DNA of 64,000 nucleotides. It comes from Streptomyces rimosus. Lineage in GTDB: Bacteria; Actinomycetota; Actinomycetes; Streptomycetales; Streptomycetaceae. The position numbers and the translations under genes are program-made. Position 1 is the first letter of the stretch. Every line of letters begins with the position of its first letter. This document shows positions 56,471 to 64,000 of the stretch, in pieces. The stretch covers positions 4,588,001-4,652,000 of the forward strand of contig NZ_CP023688.1 in assembly GCF_008704655.1 (NCBI RefSeq), written 5' to 3'. The notes beneath the pieces are model-generated. The model was given only the letters and a program-made list of their open reading frames with translations, searched no databases and was not told where the DNA came from.

Positions 56471-57940
56471 GTGGTGAGGGGGCGCACGATCAGGGGCGGG
56501 CGTGCCGGAAGGCCGGCACCGGTCCTGATGCCCGGATTGATGCCCGTACTGGTGCCGGCGCTGGTGTCCATATCCGCCGTGCTGACGGGTTCCGCGGCGG
56601 CGGCACCGGCGGCAGGTTTACGGGGCGATCCGCCCGCCTACAGGACAGCGGCCGGCGCCCGGCCCGTACAGGGCGCCAAGAGCCCGTCCGGCGCCCCACG
56701 GCTCGCCCCCGGGACGTACACCGACTCCCTGGCCCGCGGCGACGAGAAGTTCTACGCCGTGCACCTGGACGCGAAGTCCAGCGCCTACCTCTCGGCGGTG
56801 GCCGCGCCCCGGCCCGGTAGCGAGGTCGCGGACCACACCGACAGCCTGAAGGTCAGCATCCGCGACGCCGACGGCAACACCTGCTCCTCCGGCGGCAGTA
56901 CGGCCTTTCGCGGCCGCGGCATGGCGTATCCGATCGCCGACTACGCCACCCGCCGCATCGACGGCCCCCGCACCAACTGCCAGCGCGCGGGCACCTACTA
57001 CTTCGTCGTCAAGCGGGTCGGCAAGGCATCCGCCGAGGGCGCGGCGCGCTGGCCCGTCGAACTCCGCCACCAGCGCGAACCCGGCCTCACCGGCACCCCG
57101 CCCGCCCAGCCCGGCCCCAGCACTTGGTCCACCACGGCTCCCGTACCGCTCACCGGAGGCACGAAGAAGGACACCGAGGGCGGCACCGGCTTCAACGACG
57201 CAGCGCCGATCGGCAAGGGCGTGTGGCAGGACCGCATCAAGCCCGGGGAGACCCGGTTCTACCGGGTGCCGGTGGACTGGGGTCAGCAGCTCAATGTGAG
57301 CGCGGAGTTGGGGGCGGGGAAGCTGGAGGGGGGCGACGGGGGATCGGGAGCGGGGGTCGGCGCGGACGCGGGTGCCGGTACGGGAGTTGGGGCCGTGTCG
57401 GGAGGCGTGGGGCGCGGGAGCATGCGGGGGCCGAGCGTGGTGGCCGGCTCGCGGCTTGTGGCCAGTGCGTTGGGGCTCGGGGTCTACAACCCGGCGCGCG
57501 GCCCGGTCAGCGGCACCCGCTTCGTCCCGTACGACGGGAAACCGGCCGCCATCAAGCTCTTCACGGCCCCGGTGGCCTACGGGAACCGCTACAACGCCGC
57601 CGCCCCCGTCAGCGCGATGCGCTTCGCGGGCTCGTACTACCTGGCCGTCTCGCTGCACCCGGATGCCGCGAAGTACTTCAAGGACGGAGCGCCGGTCACC
57701 CTGCGGGTCGATCCTGTGGGCCGCCCGCAACCCGGACCCCACTACCGGGAGAAGGCCACCGACTTCTCCGTAGCACCTCAGGAACGGGCGGCGGCCGACG
57801 ACGGCATGTCGGTACAACAAGCGGCGCAGCACGGGACATTGCGGGTAGTGGGGTACAGCGGCATCAGCACAGGGGCGGTGCTGCTGCTGGCGCTGGGAGT
57901 GTGGGCGGTGGTGGCGCGCTGGCGGGGCGGCCGCGCCTGA
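56471..57940 (+). CDS. Secreted, membrane-anchored protein, unknown
   Basis: Protein of 489 residues. A signal peptide covers about 1-47 (multiple Leu/Val/Pro, then SAAAAPAAG). Two beta-rich regions resembling bacterial pre-peptidase-like domains follow: YTDSLARGDEKFYAVHLD (about 83-190) and WQDRIKPGETRFYRVPVDW (about 250-410), each ending near a GSYYLAV-like strand. A C-terminal transmembrane helix (STGAVLLLALGVWAVVARW) anchors it. A Gly/Ala/Val-rich stretch (about 277-325) is low complexity. It is convergent with a Ser/Thr kinase. Possibly a sensor or structural envelope protein. Confidence 0.72.
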   Translation: MVRGRTIRGGRAGRPAPVLMPGLMPVLVPALVSISAVLTGSAAAAPAAGLRGDPPAYRTAAGARPVQGAKSPSGAPRLAPGTYTDSLARGDEKFYAVHLDAKSSAYLSAVAAPRPGSEVADHTDSLKVSIRDADGNTCSSGGSTAFRGRGMAYPIADYATRRIDGPRTNCQRAGTYYFVVKRVGKASAEGAARWPVELRHQREPGLTGTPPAQPGPSTWSTTAPVPLTGGTKKDTEGGTGFNDAAPIGKGVWQDRIKPGETRFYRVPVDWGQQLNVSAELGAGKLEGGDGGSGAGVGADAGAGTGVGAVSGGVGRGSMRGPSVVAGSRLVASALGLGVYNPARGPVSGTRFVPYDGKPAAIKLFTAPVAYGNRYNAAAPVSAMRFAGSYYLAVSLHPDAAKYFKDGAPVTLRVDPVGRPQPGPHYREKATDFSVAPQERAAADDGMSVQQAAQHGTLRVVGYSGISTGAVLLLALGVWAVVARWRGGRA

Positions 57941-57959
57941 CGGGCAGGGGGCGGCTGGA

Positions 57960-59396
57960 TCAGCTGACGGACAACGCCCAGACACCGACCGCGATGCACA
58001 GTAGCGCTACGACGATTACCGGTACGGCGACCTTCGGCGGCGGTCCGGGCCGCTGCTGTGGCAGGGCCCGGTGCCGGGGGGCCGGGGTGCGGCCGACGGG
58101 CGGCAGGGGCTGCGGCTGGTCGGGGGTGTAGGGGCGGGTGGGCTGGGAGTTCGGCTGGGCTGAGGGGCTCTGCGGGATCGGCGCCTGGCCGGTGGGGTGT
58201 TGTGGGATGGGGTGTTGTGGCGCGGGCAGGCCCGTGGACGGTGGCGCGAGGGGGAAGTCGCCGCTGTCGGACGTGTTCGTCGCGGGCGGTGGTGGTGGCG
58301 TCGAGGGGAAGGGCGGTACGGAGGGAAGTGGGGGCGATACGGTGCCACTCCGCGCCGGGGCGGCCGGAACCGGAGGCGTCTCTTCCGGCGCGTTCGCACC
58401 CGTACCCGTATCAGCCCCCAAACCCGCAGGCGGGTCCGCATCCGCACCCGAATCCGCCCCTACGCGAGGATCCGCCCCCGCACGAGGATCGCCCCCCGCT
58501 CCCGCCCCCTCCGCCCGCAACGGCCCATCCGGCCCGAACCCCGCAGGCAGCGGTCCGATGTGGTCGAAAACCTCGACGATCTCGTCCTCGATCGTCGCTT
58601 CCGGAAGCAGTTCGGCCGCCGCGAGCAGCGCTTTGCGTGCCCCGGCAGCCGTCTTGAAGCGCAGGTCCGGGTCCGGCTGCAACAGGTTCGCCAGTACCTG
58701 CCACAGCGGCTCCGCGATGCCTTCGGGCGCGTCCGGCGTCCCGTACTGCGCGAAGTGCTCGACCAGCCCCTGGGTGTCCGGCTTGGAGCCGGTCAGCAGG
58801 TGCACCGCGACCAGGCCGACCGCGAAGAGATCGCCGGGGAAGTCGGGTTCGGCACCCAGCATCTGCTCCGGCGCGAAGTAACCGGGCGTACCCACCACGT
58901 AGTTGGCGTCGGTCAGCCGCGGCTCGCCCTTACGCATCGAGATGCCGAAGTCCGACAGCCGTACGTGGGGGCGGCCGGTGCCGGTGGCCTCCAGGAGGAC
59001 GTTCGCGGGTTTGATGTCGCGGTGCACGATCCCTTCCGCGTGGACCGCGGTCAGGCCGGACAGCAGCTGGTCGAGCAGGACGCACACCAGGCGCGGCGGC
59101 AGCGGCCCGTAGTCGCCCACCAGATGGGCCAGCGAACCGCCGTGCACGAGGTCCATGGTGAACAGGACCTTGTCGTCGTCGGCGGCCCAGCTCGCGGGGG
59201 CGAGCACATGCGGGTGGTCGATCCGTACGGCCTGTTCGCGTACGAAGCGCAGCAGCGTGTGCGCGTCGCTCTGCTGCAGCACCTTGGCCGCCACATAGCG
59301 GCGGCGCCGCTGGTCCCAGGCGCGCCAGACGGCGCCCACGCCGCCCCGCCCGATCGGGTCGATCAGCTCGTACCGACCGGCGAAGACCTCACCCAT
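57960..59396 (-). CDS. Serine/threonine protein kinase (PknB-like)
   Basis: Transmembrane kinase of 478 residues. The catalytic domain (about 8-265) is intact: Gly loop GRGGVGAVW, Lys38 in AAKVL, HRDIKPANV with catalytic Asp127, DFGIS and GTPGYFAPEQ. A long Pro/Ala/Gly/Asp-rich juxtamembrane region follows, then one helix at the C-terminus (VAVPVIVVALLCIAVGVWAL) with almost nothing outside, so it has no PASTA sensor domain. The ATG at 59396 is chosen; an open frame to 60137 is antisense shadow of the next gene. Downstream of the XRE gene, separated by 83 bp. Confidence 0.9.
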   Translation of the reverse strand: MGEVFAGRYELIDPIGRGGVGAVWRAWDQRRRRYVAAKVLQQSDAHTLLRFVREQAVRIDHPHVLAPASWAADDDKVLFTMDLVHGGSLAHLVGDYGPLPPRLVCVLLDQLLSGLTAVHAEGIVHRDIKPANVLLEATGTGRPHVRLSDFGISMRKGEPRLTDANYVVGTPGYFAPEQMLGAEPDFPGDLFAVGLVAVHLLTGSKPDTQGLVEHFAQYGTPDAPEGIAEPLWQVLANLLQPDPDLRFKTAAGARKALLAAAELLPEATIEDEIVEVFDHIGPLPAGFGPDGPLRAEGAGAGGDPRAGADPRVGADSGADADPPAGLGADTGTGANAPEETPPVPAAPARSGTVSPPLPSVPPFPSTPPPPPATNTSDSGDFPLAPPSTGLPAPQHPIPQHPTGQAPIPQSPSAQPNSQPTRPYTPDQPQPLPPVGRTPAPRHRALPQQRPGPPPKVAVPVIVVALLCIAVGVWALSVS

Positions 59397-59479
59397 TGCG
59401 TCCCGTCCGCGTATCGAACCACCGAACTGCCCGGCTCCTCCCGGAGGGCGCCGCGTGCGCCGCTCCGGCTGCCCGCCGG

Positions 59480-60028
59480 CTAACTCTGGTGCGCCTCGTA
59501 GTGGGAGACCGCGTCGGCGGTGCGTCCCGCCCCGTAGACCCGGAGGAACTCTGCCAGTTCGGGGTGGGTGGGGGCGAGGGTGTTCGCGGCGTCGATGATG
59601 TCGCCGGCGGCCGAGACCGAGCGCAGCAGCGACTGGATCTCGCGGACCACGCGCCGTACGGTCGTCGCCCCCGTGGAGGTGGCGGTCTGCGCGGTGTTGT
59701 TCAGCACCGAGCCGCCCGCGGTCTTCTTGATCTCTTCCATCCGGTCGGTGGCCTCGGCGGCGCTGACGCTGCCGTCCGCGACCTGTCCGGCCAGTTCCTG
59801 GAGCGCCTGGACGCGCTGGACGACGGCCGGGTTGCCGATCTTCGCCCGCTGTCCGCTCATCAGCTGGGACAGCATGGGCGCGGACAGTCCCAGTACGGAC
59901 GCCAGGCGCGCCTGGTTGAGACCGAGATCGTCGATGAGACGGCGGAACAGCGCCCCAAGAGGCTCCCCGTACCAGCTCCGCTGCAGCTCCCGAGCACGCG
60001 CGGTGGCTTCTTGCTGTGCTGCGTCCAT
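59480..60028 (-). CDS. XRE-type HTH transcriptional regulator
   Basis: Cytoplasmic DNA-binding protein of 182 residues from the ATG at 60028 (AGGGGAG upstream). The HTH is LGLNQARLASVLGLSAPMLSQLMSGQRAKIGNP, about residues 36-68. Its C-terminal half is helical, with HPELAEFLRVYGAGRTADAVSHYEAHQ. The ligand is unknown. The Ser/Thr kinase follows in the same direction and may phosphorylate or be regulated with it (inference). Confidence 0.82.
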   Translation of the reverse strand: MDAAQQEATARARELQRSWYGEPLGALFRRLIDDLGLNQARLASVLGLSAPMLSQLMSGQRAKIGNPAVVQRVQALQELAGQVADGSVSAAEATDRMEEIKKTAGGSVLNNTAQTATSTGATTVRRVVREIQSLLRSVSAAGDIIDAANTLAPTHPELAEFLRVYGAGRTADAVSHYEAHQS

Positions 60029-60157
60029 GGCGTCTCCCCTGTCTCCCCGATCGCGCTTCGCTGCCGCGAATCTCGCGGAGCATCCTACGGAGAGCACCTG
60101 CGCGCGGCGATACCCGGTCGGGAAACCTCGTGGGCACCGGGTACCCTGGTTCGCGAC

Positions 60158-60230
60158 GGGGCCTTAGCTCAGTTGGTAGAGCGCTGTCTTTGCATGGCAG
60201 ATGTCAGGGGTTCGACTCCCCTAGGCTCCA
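60158..60230 (+). tRNA. tRNA-Ala (anticodon TGC)
   Basis: Cloverleaf of 73 nt: acceptor GGGGCCT/AGGCTCC with one G-T pair, D-loop AGCTCAGTTGG, anticodon stem CTGTC/GGCAG with TGC at 60191-60193, and T-loop GTTCGACTC. CCA is not encoded, so the CCA-adding enzyme must complete it. Confidence 0.97.
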
Positions 60231-60236
60231 CTCGTC

Positions 60237-60280
60237 AAACCCCTCTGGCCTGCGGGAACGCGGCCGGAGGGGTTTTTGCG
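60237..60280 (+). terminator. Terminator after tRNA-Ala
   Basis: A 14-bp stem with one G-T pair (AAACCCCTCTGGCC at 60237-60250 with 60262-60275) directly followed by a T-run, a classic intrinsic terminator. Confidence 0.9.
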
Positions 60281-60342
60281 TGCGGCGCGGGCAGGGGGCG
60301 CCGGGTGCGGCGCGGGACCTCAGCGCAGGAAGTCGGCGCGAA

Positions 60343-60384
60343 CGGGCCGTGCCGCAGGCCCCGGAAGGACTGCGGCACGGCCCG
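60343..60384 (-). terminator. Terminator after the coiled membrane protein gene
   Basis: Perfect 15-bp stem (CGGGCCGTGCCGCAG at 60343-60357 with 60370-60384), 25 bp past the stop of the reverse-strand gene. Confidence 0.8.
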
Positions 60385-60409
60385 GACTCTTGCTGGTGGT
60401 ACCGAGGGG

Positions 60410-61117
60410 TCAGGGCGTGGGGCCCTTGGGGTCCTCGGCTTCGGCCTCGGCCTGCTTGGCCTGGACCTCCGGGTCCAGGACGGCGGCGTCGACGGCGGTC
60501 AAAGTGGTGCGTTCGTTGACCTCGGTGGCGGCCGGGGGCTCGACCAGCCAGTCCGGGTTGGCCTGCTTGTCCCACCACTTCCAGGCGGCGAAGGCGCCGC
60601 CCGCGAGGAGACCGACGATGGCGAGGCGCTTGGCGGCCTTGCCGGCGCGACGACGGCGATTGTGCTTCTTGACGATCTTCTCGATCTCCTTGGCCGAGAC
60701 CTGGCCGCGCAGGGCGGCGAGTGCGGCGGTGCCGCGGGCCACGGCCTGGTCGCGGACCGGCTCGGCGGCGGCCCGCGCGCTCTGCACGGCGTGCTCCACG
60801 CGCGGCGCCGTGTAGTCGGCGGCCTGGCGCGCGGCCTTGCGGGTGCGTACGGCGGCCTTGCTCGCGGCCTTGTCGACCTTCGGCGGCAGAGCGCCACGGG
60901 CGTGCTCCAGGCGGGGCTGCACATGGGCGTCGTACTGGCTGCGTGCCTGGTGAGCGGCCTCGGCCACCTTGGGTGCCAGTCGCGTACGGGCCTCGTGCGC
61001 GTAGTGCGCGGCGGTGTCCTTGGCCGTACCGGCATACGGAGCCACCACCTCCGCCGCGTGCCGCACGCTGTCCTTGGCCGAACTGGTCGCCGCGCGCACG
61101 CTGTCCTTGCGGGTCAC
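60410..61117 (-). CDS. Alanine-rich helical protein with membrane segment (DUF5324-like)
   Basis: Protein of 235 residues from the GTG at 61117, which has GAGGAGGAGGA upstream. Residues 1-140 are Ala/Arg/Lys/His-rich amphipathic helix with repeated heptad-like patterns (AKDTAAHYAHEARTRLAP). A basic stretch (KKHNRRRRAGKAAKR) precedes one transmembrane helix (about 163-182, LAIVGLLAGGAFAAWKWW) and a short Asp/Glu-rich tail. Resembles DUF5324-type Streptomyces proteins; function unknown. Ends at a strong terminator. Confidence 0.75.
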   Translation of the reverse strand: MTRKDSVRAATSSAKDSVRHAAEVVAPYAGTAKDTAAHYAHEARTRLAPKVAEAAHQARSQYDAHVQPRLEHARGALPPKVDKAASKAAVRTRKAARQAADYTAPRVEHAVQSARAAAEPVRDQAVARGTAALAALRGQVSAKEIEKIVKKHNRRRRAGKAAKRLAIVGLLAGGAFAAWKWWDKQANPDWLVEPPAATEVNERTTLTAVDAAVLDPEVQAKQAEAEAEDPKGPTP

Positions 61118-61428
61118 GGGATCCTCCTCCTCGGTGGCGTGTCCGGGGGGCTCGGGGGTTGTTCCCCAATGTCTGCTGTGTCGCCTGTCCACCCAGTTCA
61201 AGATCATGCCTGCACATGCACCACACGGCATGTGCGAGCGGGCATCCGGGTCATTGGGGACCTTACGGAGCCTTGTGATGACAATGCCACGCTTTGCCGG
61301 TCCGTGCGCCGGTTCGGCGGGTACTGGTGACCGAAAGAGACGCGGGAACGTGGGCCGGTGTCCGGGTGCCGGGCGGGTGTCCGTGCGAGGATCGGGACTC
61401 GTCAGTGCAGACTTATGGAAGGTAGATC

Positions 61429-61956
61429 GTGGCTGAACAGCTCTACGCCACCCTGAAGACCAATCAGGGCGACATCGAGATTCGGCTCCTGCCGAACCAC
61501 GCGCCGAAGACGGTGAAGAACTTCGTGGAGCTCGCCCAGGGCGAGCGCGAGTGGACCCACCCGCAGACCGGCAAGACGACCACGGACAAGCTGTACGACG
61601 GCACGGTCTTCCACCGGGTGATCAGCGGCTTCATGATCCAGGGCGGCGACCCGCTGGGCAACGGCACTGGCGGCCCCGGGTACGAGTTCGCGGACGAGTT
61701 CCACCCGGACCTGTCGTTCAACAAGCCGTACCTGCTCGCCATGGCCAACGCGGGACCGGGCACCAACGGCTCGCAGTTCTTCATCACGGTCTCCCCGACC
61801 ACCTGGCTGACCGGCAAGCACACCATCTTCGGCGAGGTCACCAACGACGCGAGCAAGAAGGTCGTGGACGCCATCGCGGCGACCCAGACCAACCCGCGTA
61901 CGGACCGTCCGGTCAACGACGTCGTGATCGAGTCGGTCGTCGTCGAGAGCCGCTGA
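61429..61956 (+). CDS. Peptidyl-prolyl cis-trans isomerase (cyclophilin)
   Basis: Cytoplasmic cyclophilin of 175 residues that speeds proline isomerisation during folding. Conserved catalytic elements are FHRVISGFMIQGGDP, NGSQFFIT and KHTIFGEV. No signal peptide. GTG start with GGAAGG upstream. Terminator-like stem at 62019-62051. The Streptomyces homologue is often named ppiA or scCypA. Confidence 0.95.
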   Translation: MAEQLYATLKTNQGDIEIRLLPNHAPKTVKNFVELAQGEREWTHPQTGKTTTDKLYDGTVFHRVISGFMIQGGDPLGNGTGGPGYEFADEFHPDLSFNKPYLLAMANAGPGTNGSQFFITVSPTTWLTGKHTIFGEVTNDASKKVVDAIAATQTNPRTDRPVNDVVIESVVVESR

Positions 61957-62018
61957 CGCGCGGCACCCCGCCCCGCGCGTACCCAGGTGCGCGCGGCTGA
62001 CGGTGTGCGGGAACCATT

Positions 62019-62051
62019 GCGCCCCGCCCGGTCGTAGATCGGGTGGGGCGC
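62019..62051 (+). terminator. Hairpin after the cyclophilin gene
   Basis: A 12-bp stem with one G-T pair (GCGCCCCGCCCG at 62019-62030 with 62040-62051). Confidence 0.7.
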
Positions 62052-62105
62052 GCACTTCGTTCGTGCGGACGTCCGCACGGATCGTGACGAGGGACCGAGG
62101 GGACC

Positions 62106-63017
62106 ATGGACCAGGTGCCAGGCAGCCCGCAGGAGCCGCGGGACGCGCGGCAGGGCGACGCCGCGCCGCCCGGCTGCTACCGCCACCCGGACCGTACGAC
62201 GGGCATCACGTGTACGCGCTGTGAGCGGCCTATCTGCCCCGAGTGCATGGTCAGTGCATCGGTCGGATTCCAGTGCCCCGAGTGCGTACGCGACGGCAGC
62301 GGTACGGGCCGTACGGCGCAGGCCACCGCGCCCCGGACCGTCGCCGGCGGCGCGCTGACCGCGGACACCCGGCTGGTCACCAAGATCCTGCTCGGCATCA
62401 ACGTCGCGGTGTTCATCGCGGTGCTGGCGGTGGGCGACGGCCTGGTGCAGGACCTGGAGCTGATCGGCGGGGCCTTCACCCGGGAGGACCTGCAGTTCAT
62501 CGGCGTCGCCGAAGGCGAGTGGTACCGCCTGCTGACCGCGGTCTTCCTCCACCAGGCCCCGATGCACATCATCTTCAACATGCTGTCCCTCTGGTGGCTG
62601 GGCCCGCCGCTGGAGGCGGCCTTCGGCCGGGTCCGCTTCCTGGCGCTCTATCTGCTCTCCGGGCTCGGCGGCAGCGCGCTGTCGTATCTGCTCGCCGCGC
62701 AGAACCAGCCGTCGCTGGGGGCCTCCGGCGCGATCTTCGGGCTGCTGGGCGCGACGGTCATACTGATGCGCCGCCTGAACTACGACATGCGGCCGGTGCT
62801 GATCCTGCTCGCGCTCAACCTGGTCTTCACCTTCGCCTGGCCCGACATCGCGTGGCAGGCGCACGTCGGCGGCCTGGTCATGGGCGCCGCGGTGACGTAC
62901 GGAATGGTGCACGCGCCGCGTGCGCGGCGGGCGCTCGTACAGGGCGCGACGTGTGCGGTGGCGTTCCTGGTGATCGTCGCGGTGGTGTGGGTGCGCACCG
63001 GCCAGCTCATGGGCTGA
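62106..63017 (+). CDS. Rhomboid-family intramembrane serine protease
   Basis: Membrane protease of 303 residues. The N-terminal 80 residues carry a small zinc-ribbon/B-box-like module (CTRCERPICPECM and FQCPECV). The rhomboid domain has about six helices, with catalytic Ser207 in GASGAIFG and His253 in QAHVGGL; HIIFNMLSLWWLG is also diagnostic. The active-site pair is intact, so it should be a working protease, substrates unknown. ATG start. Confidence 0.92.
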   Translation: MDQVPGSPQEPRDARQGDAAPPGCYRHPDRTTGITCTRCERPICPECMVSASVGFQCPECVRDGSGTGRTAQATAPRTVAGGALTADTRLVTKILLGINVAVFIAVLAVGDGLVQDLELIGGAFTREDLQFIGVAEGEWYRLLTAVFLHQAPMHIIFNMLSLWWLGPPLEAAFGRVRFLALYLLSGLGGSALSYLLAAQNQPSLGASGAIFGLLGATVILMRRLNYDMRPVLILLALNLVFTFAWPDIAWQAHVGGLVMGAAVTYGMVHAPRARRALVQGATCAVAFLVIVAVVWVRTGQLMG

Positions 63018-63403
63018 GCACGGCGTGCCGCCGTCCGGTTCCGGCCTGTGAAGAGCCCTGGGTACGGCGGGTTGTCCACAGAGTGCGCCGGATCTTGTGC
63101 ACCTAGGGGAAAAGGCCGCTCACGGACCGTGCGGATATGCGTTTCCCCAGGAAGAACCGGGTGGGACGGTGGCCGCGTGTGCGGGCCACCAGTCACACCG
63201 GCGTCAACGGCCGGGAAGTTATCCACAGATCTTCTGAAGTTTTCCCCGGCTGTGGATAACCGTGTGGATGGCCTTGGGCAGGGCTTGCGCCGAAGCGGTG
63301 GGCGGAAGGCGCGCAGGCGGCCGGCGCACCGGGCCGGACGACGGCCCGGTGGCCCGGTCGGGACCGCGCTACCGGCCGGCCCCGATGACGGTGCTCGTCC
63401 CCG
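63018..63403. other. Rhomboid-crgA intergenic region
   Basis: Non-coding 386 bp between the convergent rhomboid and crgA genes. It contains three perfect DnaA boxes (separate entry). Frames here have no protein-like features. Confidence 0.55.
63072..63259. promoter_or_regulatory. DnaA-box cluster near crgA
   Basis: Perfect boxes TTGTCCACA (63072-63080), TTATCCACA (63229-63237) and TGTGGATAA (63251-63259, the same box inverted), plus TGTGGATGG at 63263. The last two perfect boxes face each other across 13 bp. DnaA-box clusters outside oriC that bind DnaA strongly have been reported in S. coelicolor. Confidence 0.65.
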
Positions 63404-63661
63404 CTACTTCCACTGAGTGGACACGCCGAAGCCCAGCGCGATGAAGCCGAAGCCGCACACGATGTTCCAGTTGCCCATGGCCTTCACGGGCAGATCGCCC
63501 CCGGTCACATAGAAGAGCACGATCCACACCAGACCGATCAGGAACAGTGCGAGCATCACCGGAGCCACCCAGCCCCGGCCCGAACTCATGCGCAGATTGG
63601 TCGTCTGCTTCGCCGGCGGCGGCGTGAAGTCGTCCTTCTTGCGGATCCGTGACTTCGGCAC
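63404..63661 (-). CDS. crgA: Cell division protein CrgA
   Basis: Small membrane protein of 85 residues that regulates FtsZ-ring formation and sporulation septation in Streptomyces. It begins [15 protein letters not shown]; two transmembrane helices follow (about 33-54, [21 protein letters not shown], read in parts, and 64-82). GTG start at 63661 with AGGAG 8 bp upstream; the longer frame to 63895 overlaps the divergent gene and is rejected. Confidence 0.95.
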   Translation of the reverse strand: MPKSRIRKKDDFTPPPAKQTTNLRMSSGRGWVAPVMLALFLIGLVWIVLFYVTGGDLPVKAMGNWNIVCGFGFIALGFGVSTQWK

Positions 63662-63810
63662 GAGGAACTCTCCTGTCGATGCTCTGCGTGACCGCACTGG
63701 GGGCGGAGGATGCTGCTTACGGGCCAAGCGGGAGGTGACGGGGAGCGTTTTCCCTCCCCGGGCGTCCGTTAGCGTAGTGCTTCCGCGGCGTCGTAAGGAG
63801 CAAGGGTACG

Positions 63811-64000
63811 TTGAGCACTTCCGCTGACTCCCCCGGCCGCCCGTCGCGCCGCCGTCTGCGGCCGGTGCGTCTGCTGACGCTGGCGGTCTTCGCACTGGCC
63901 GGGCTGATCTTCTGGCTGAGCTTCGACACCGCGCGCGGCACGGACCTGCGCTCGGACGACTCGATGCTGCGCCTGTCCGACCTCATCCAGGAACGCAGCC
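63811..64000 (+). CDS. DUF881-type protein, N-terminal part (runs off the window)
   Basis: Incomplete frame of 63 codons from a TTG start at 63811 with TAAGGAG upstream. It encodes a short basic N-terminus, one transmembrane helix ([18 protein letters not shown]) and [15 protein letters not shown], the start typical of DUF881 proteins that follow crgA in actinomycetes. Divergent from crgA. Confidence 0.8.
   Translation, partial: MSTSADSPGRPSRRRLRPVRLLTLAVFALAGLIFWLSFDTARGTDLRSDDSMLRLSDLIQERS

Noticed and set aside
59397..60137. N-terminal extension of the Ser/Thr kinase
   Set aside because: It overlaps the XRE gene on the same strand in another frame and is Arg/Pro/Gly-rich without domains.

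Overview
This window is high-GC chromosomal DNA from a Streptomyces-type actinomycete, centred on the chromosomal replication origin. The evidence is the gene order parB-parA-rsmG-jag-yidC-yidD-rnpA-rpmH / dnaA-oriC-dnaN-gnd-recF-dciA-gyrB-gyrA, the long Gln/Pro-rich linker in DnaA, many DnaA boxes in a non-coding stretch of about 1 kb, frequent GTG starts, and nine perfect 14-bp parS palindromes. No species is assigned. There are no rRNA genes, insertion sequences, prophages or CRISPR arrays.

Layout. (1) 1-5.9 kb is the least conserved part: an amidohydrolase divergent from a MerR regulator, a winged-helix regulator, a peptide deformylase, and a TetR regulator divergent from an MDR oxidoreductase and a TetX-like flavoprotein. 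(2) 5.9-12 kb holds the replicative helicase dnaB (reverse), a MATE transporter, a trypsin-like protease and the reverse operon rpsF-ssb-rpsR-rplI. (3) 12-19 kb is a cell-envelope block: a FemX-like aminoacyltransferase, an alanine-racemase-fold protein, a polyprenol-phosphate glycosyltransferase-type membrane protein and a class A PBP. (4) 19-25 kb has a PadR regulator with inositol-phosphate synthase, an MFS transporter, a small membrane protein and the CCA-adding enzyme. (5) 25-36 kb has a DUF6049-type protein, the lipid II flippase MurJ, a MurJ-linked pseudokinase, a small secreted protein, an ECF sigma factor with its anti-sigma factor, thioredoxin reductase/thioredoxin and a GNAT acetyltransferase. 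(6) 36.5-55.7 kb is the origin core. (7) 55.8-64 kb has tRNA-Ile(GAT), a DLW-39-like peptide, a secreted protein facing a Ser/Thr kinase and an XRE regulator, tRNA-Ala(TGC), a membrane-anchored helical protein, a cyclophilin, a rhomboid protease, crgA and the start of a DUF881-type gene that runs off the window.

How it fits together. Replication initiation (DnaA, oriC, DnaN, DciA, DnaB, SSB, gyrase, RecF) and origin segregation (ParA, ParB, parS) share one neighbourhood with peptidoglycan synthesis and division genes. Three signals lie outside the standard gene list. All nine parS sites are on the ParAB side of oriC, four of them inside coding sequence, including two inside the anti-sigma factor gene. 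Perfect or near-perfect DnaA boxes also occur outside oriC, upstream of dnaB, gnd, crgA and parA. Several regulators have clear palindromic operators at their own promoters (PadR, TetR, winged-helix regulator). I found no convincing evidence of a wholly new biological system; the most testable novelties are these dispersed DnaA boxes and the parS sites embedded in protein-coding sequence.
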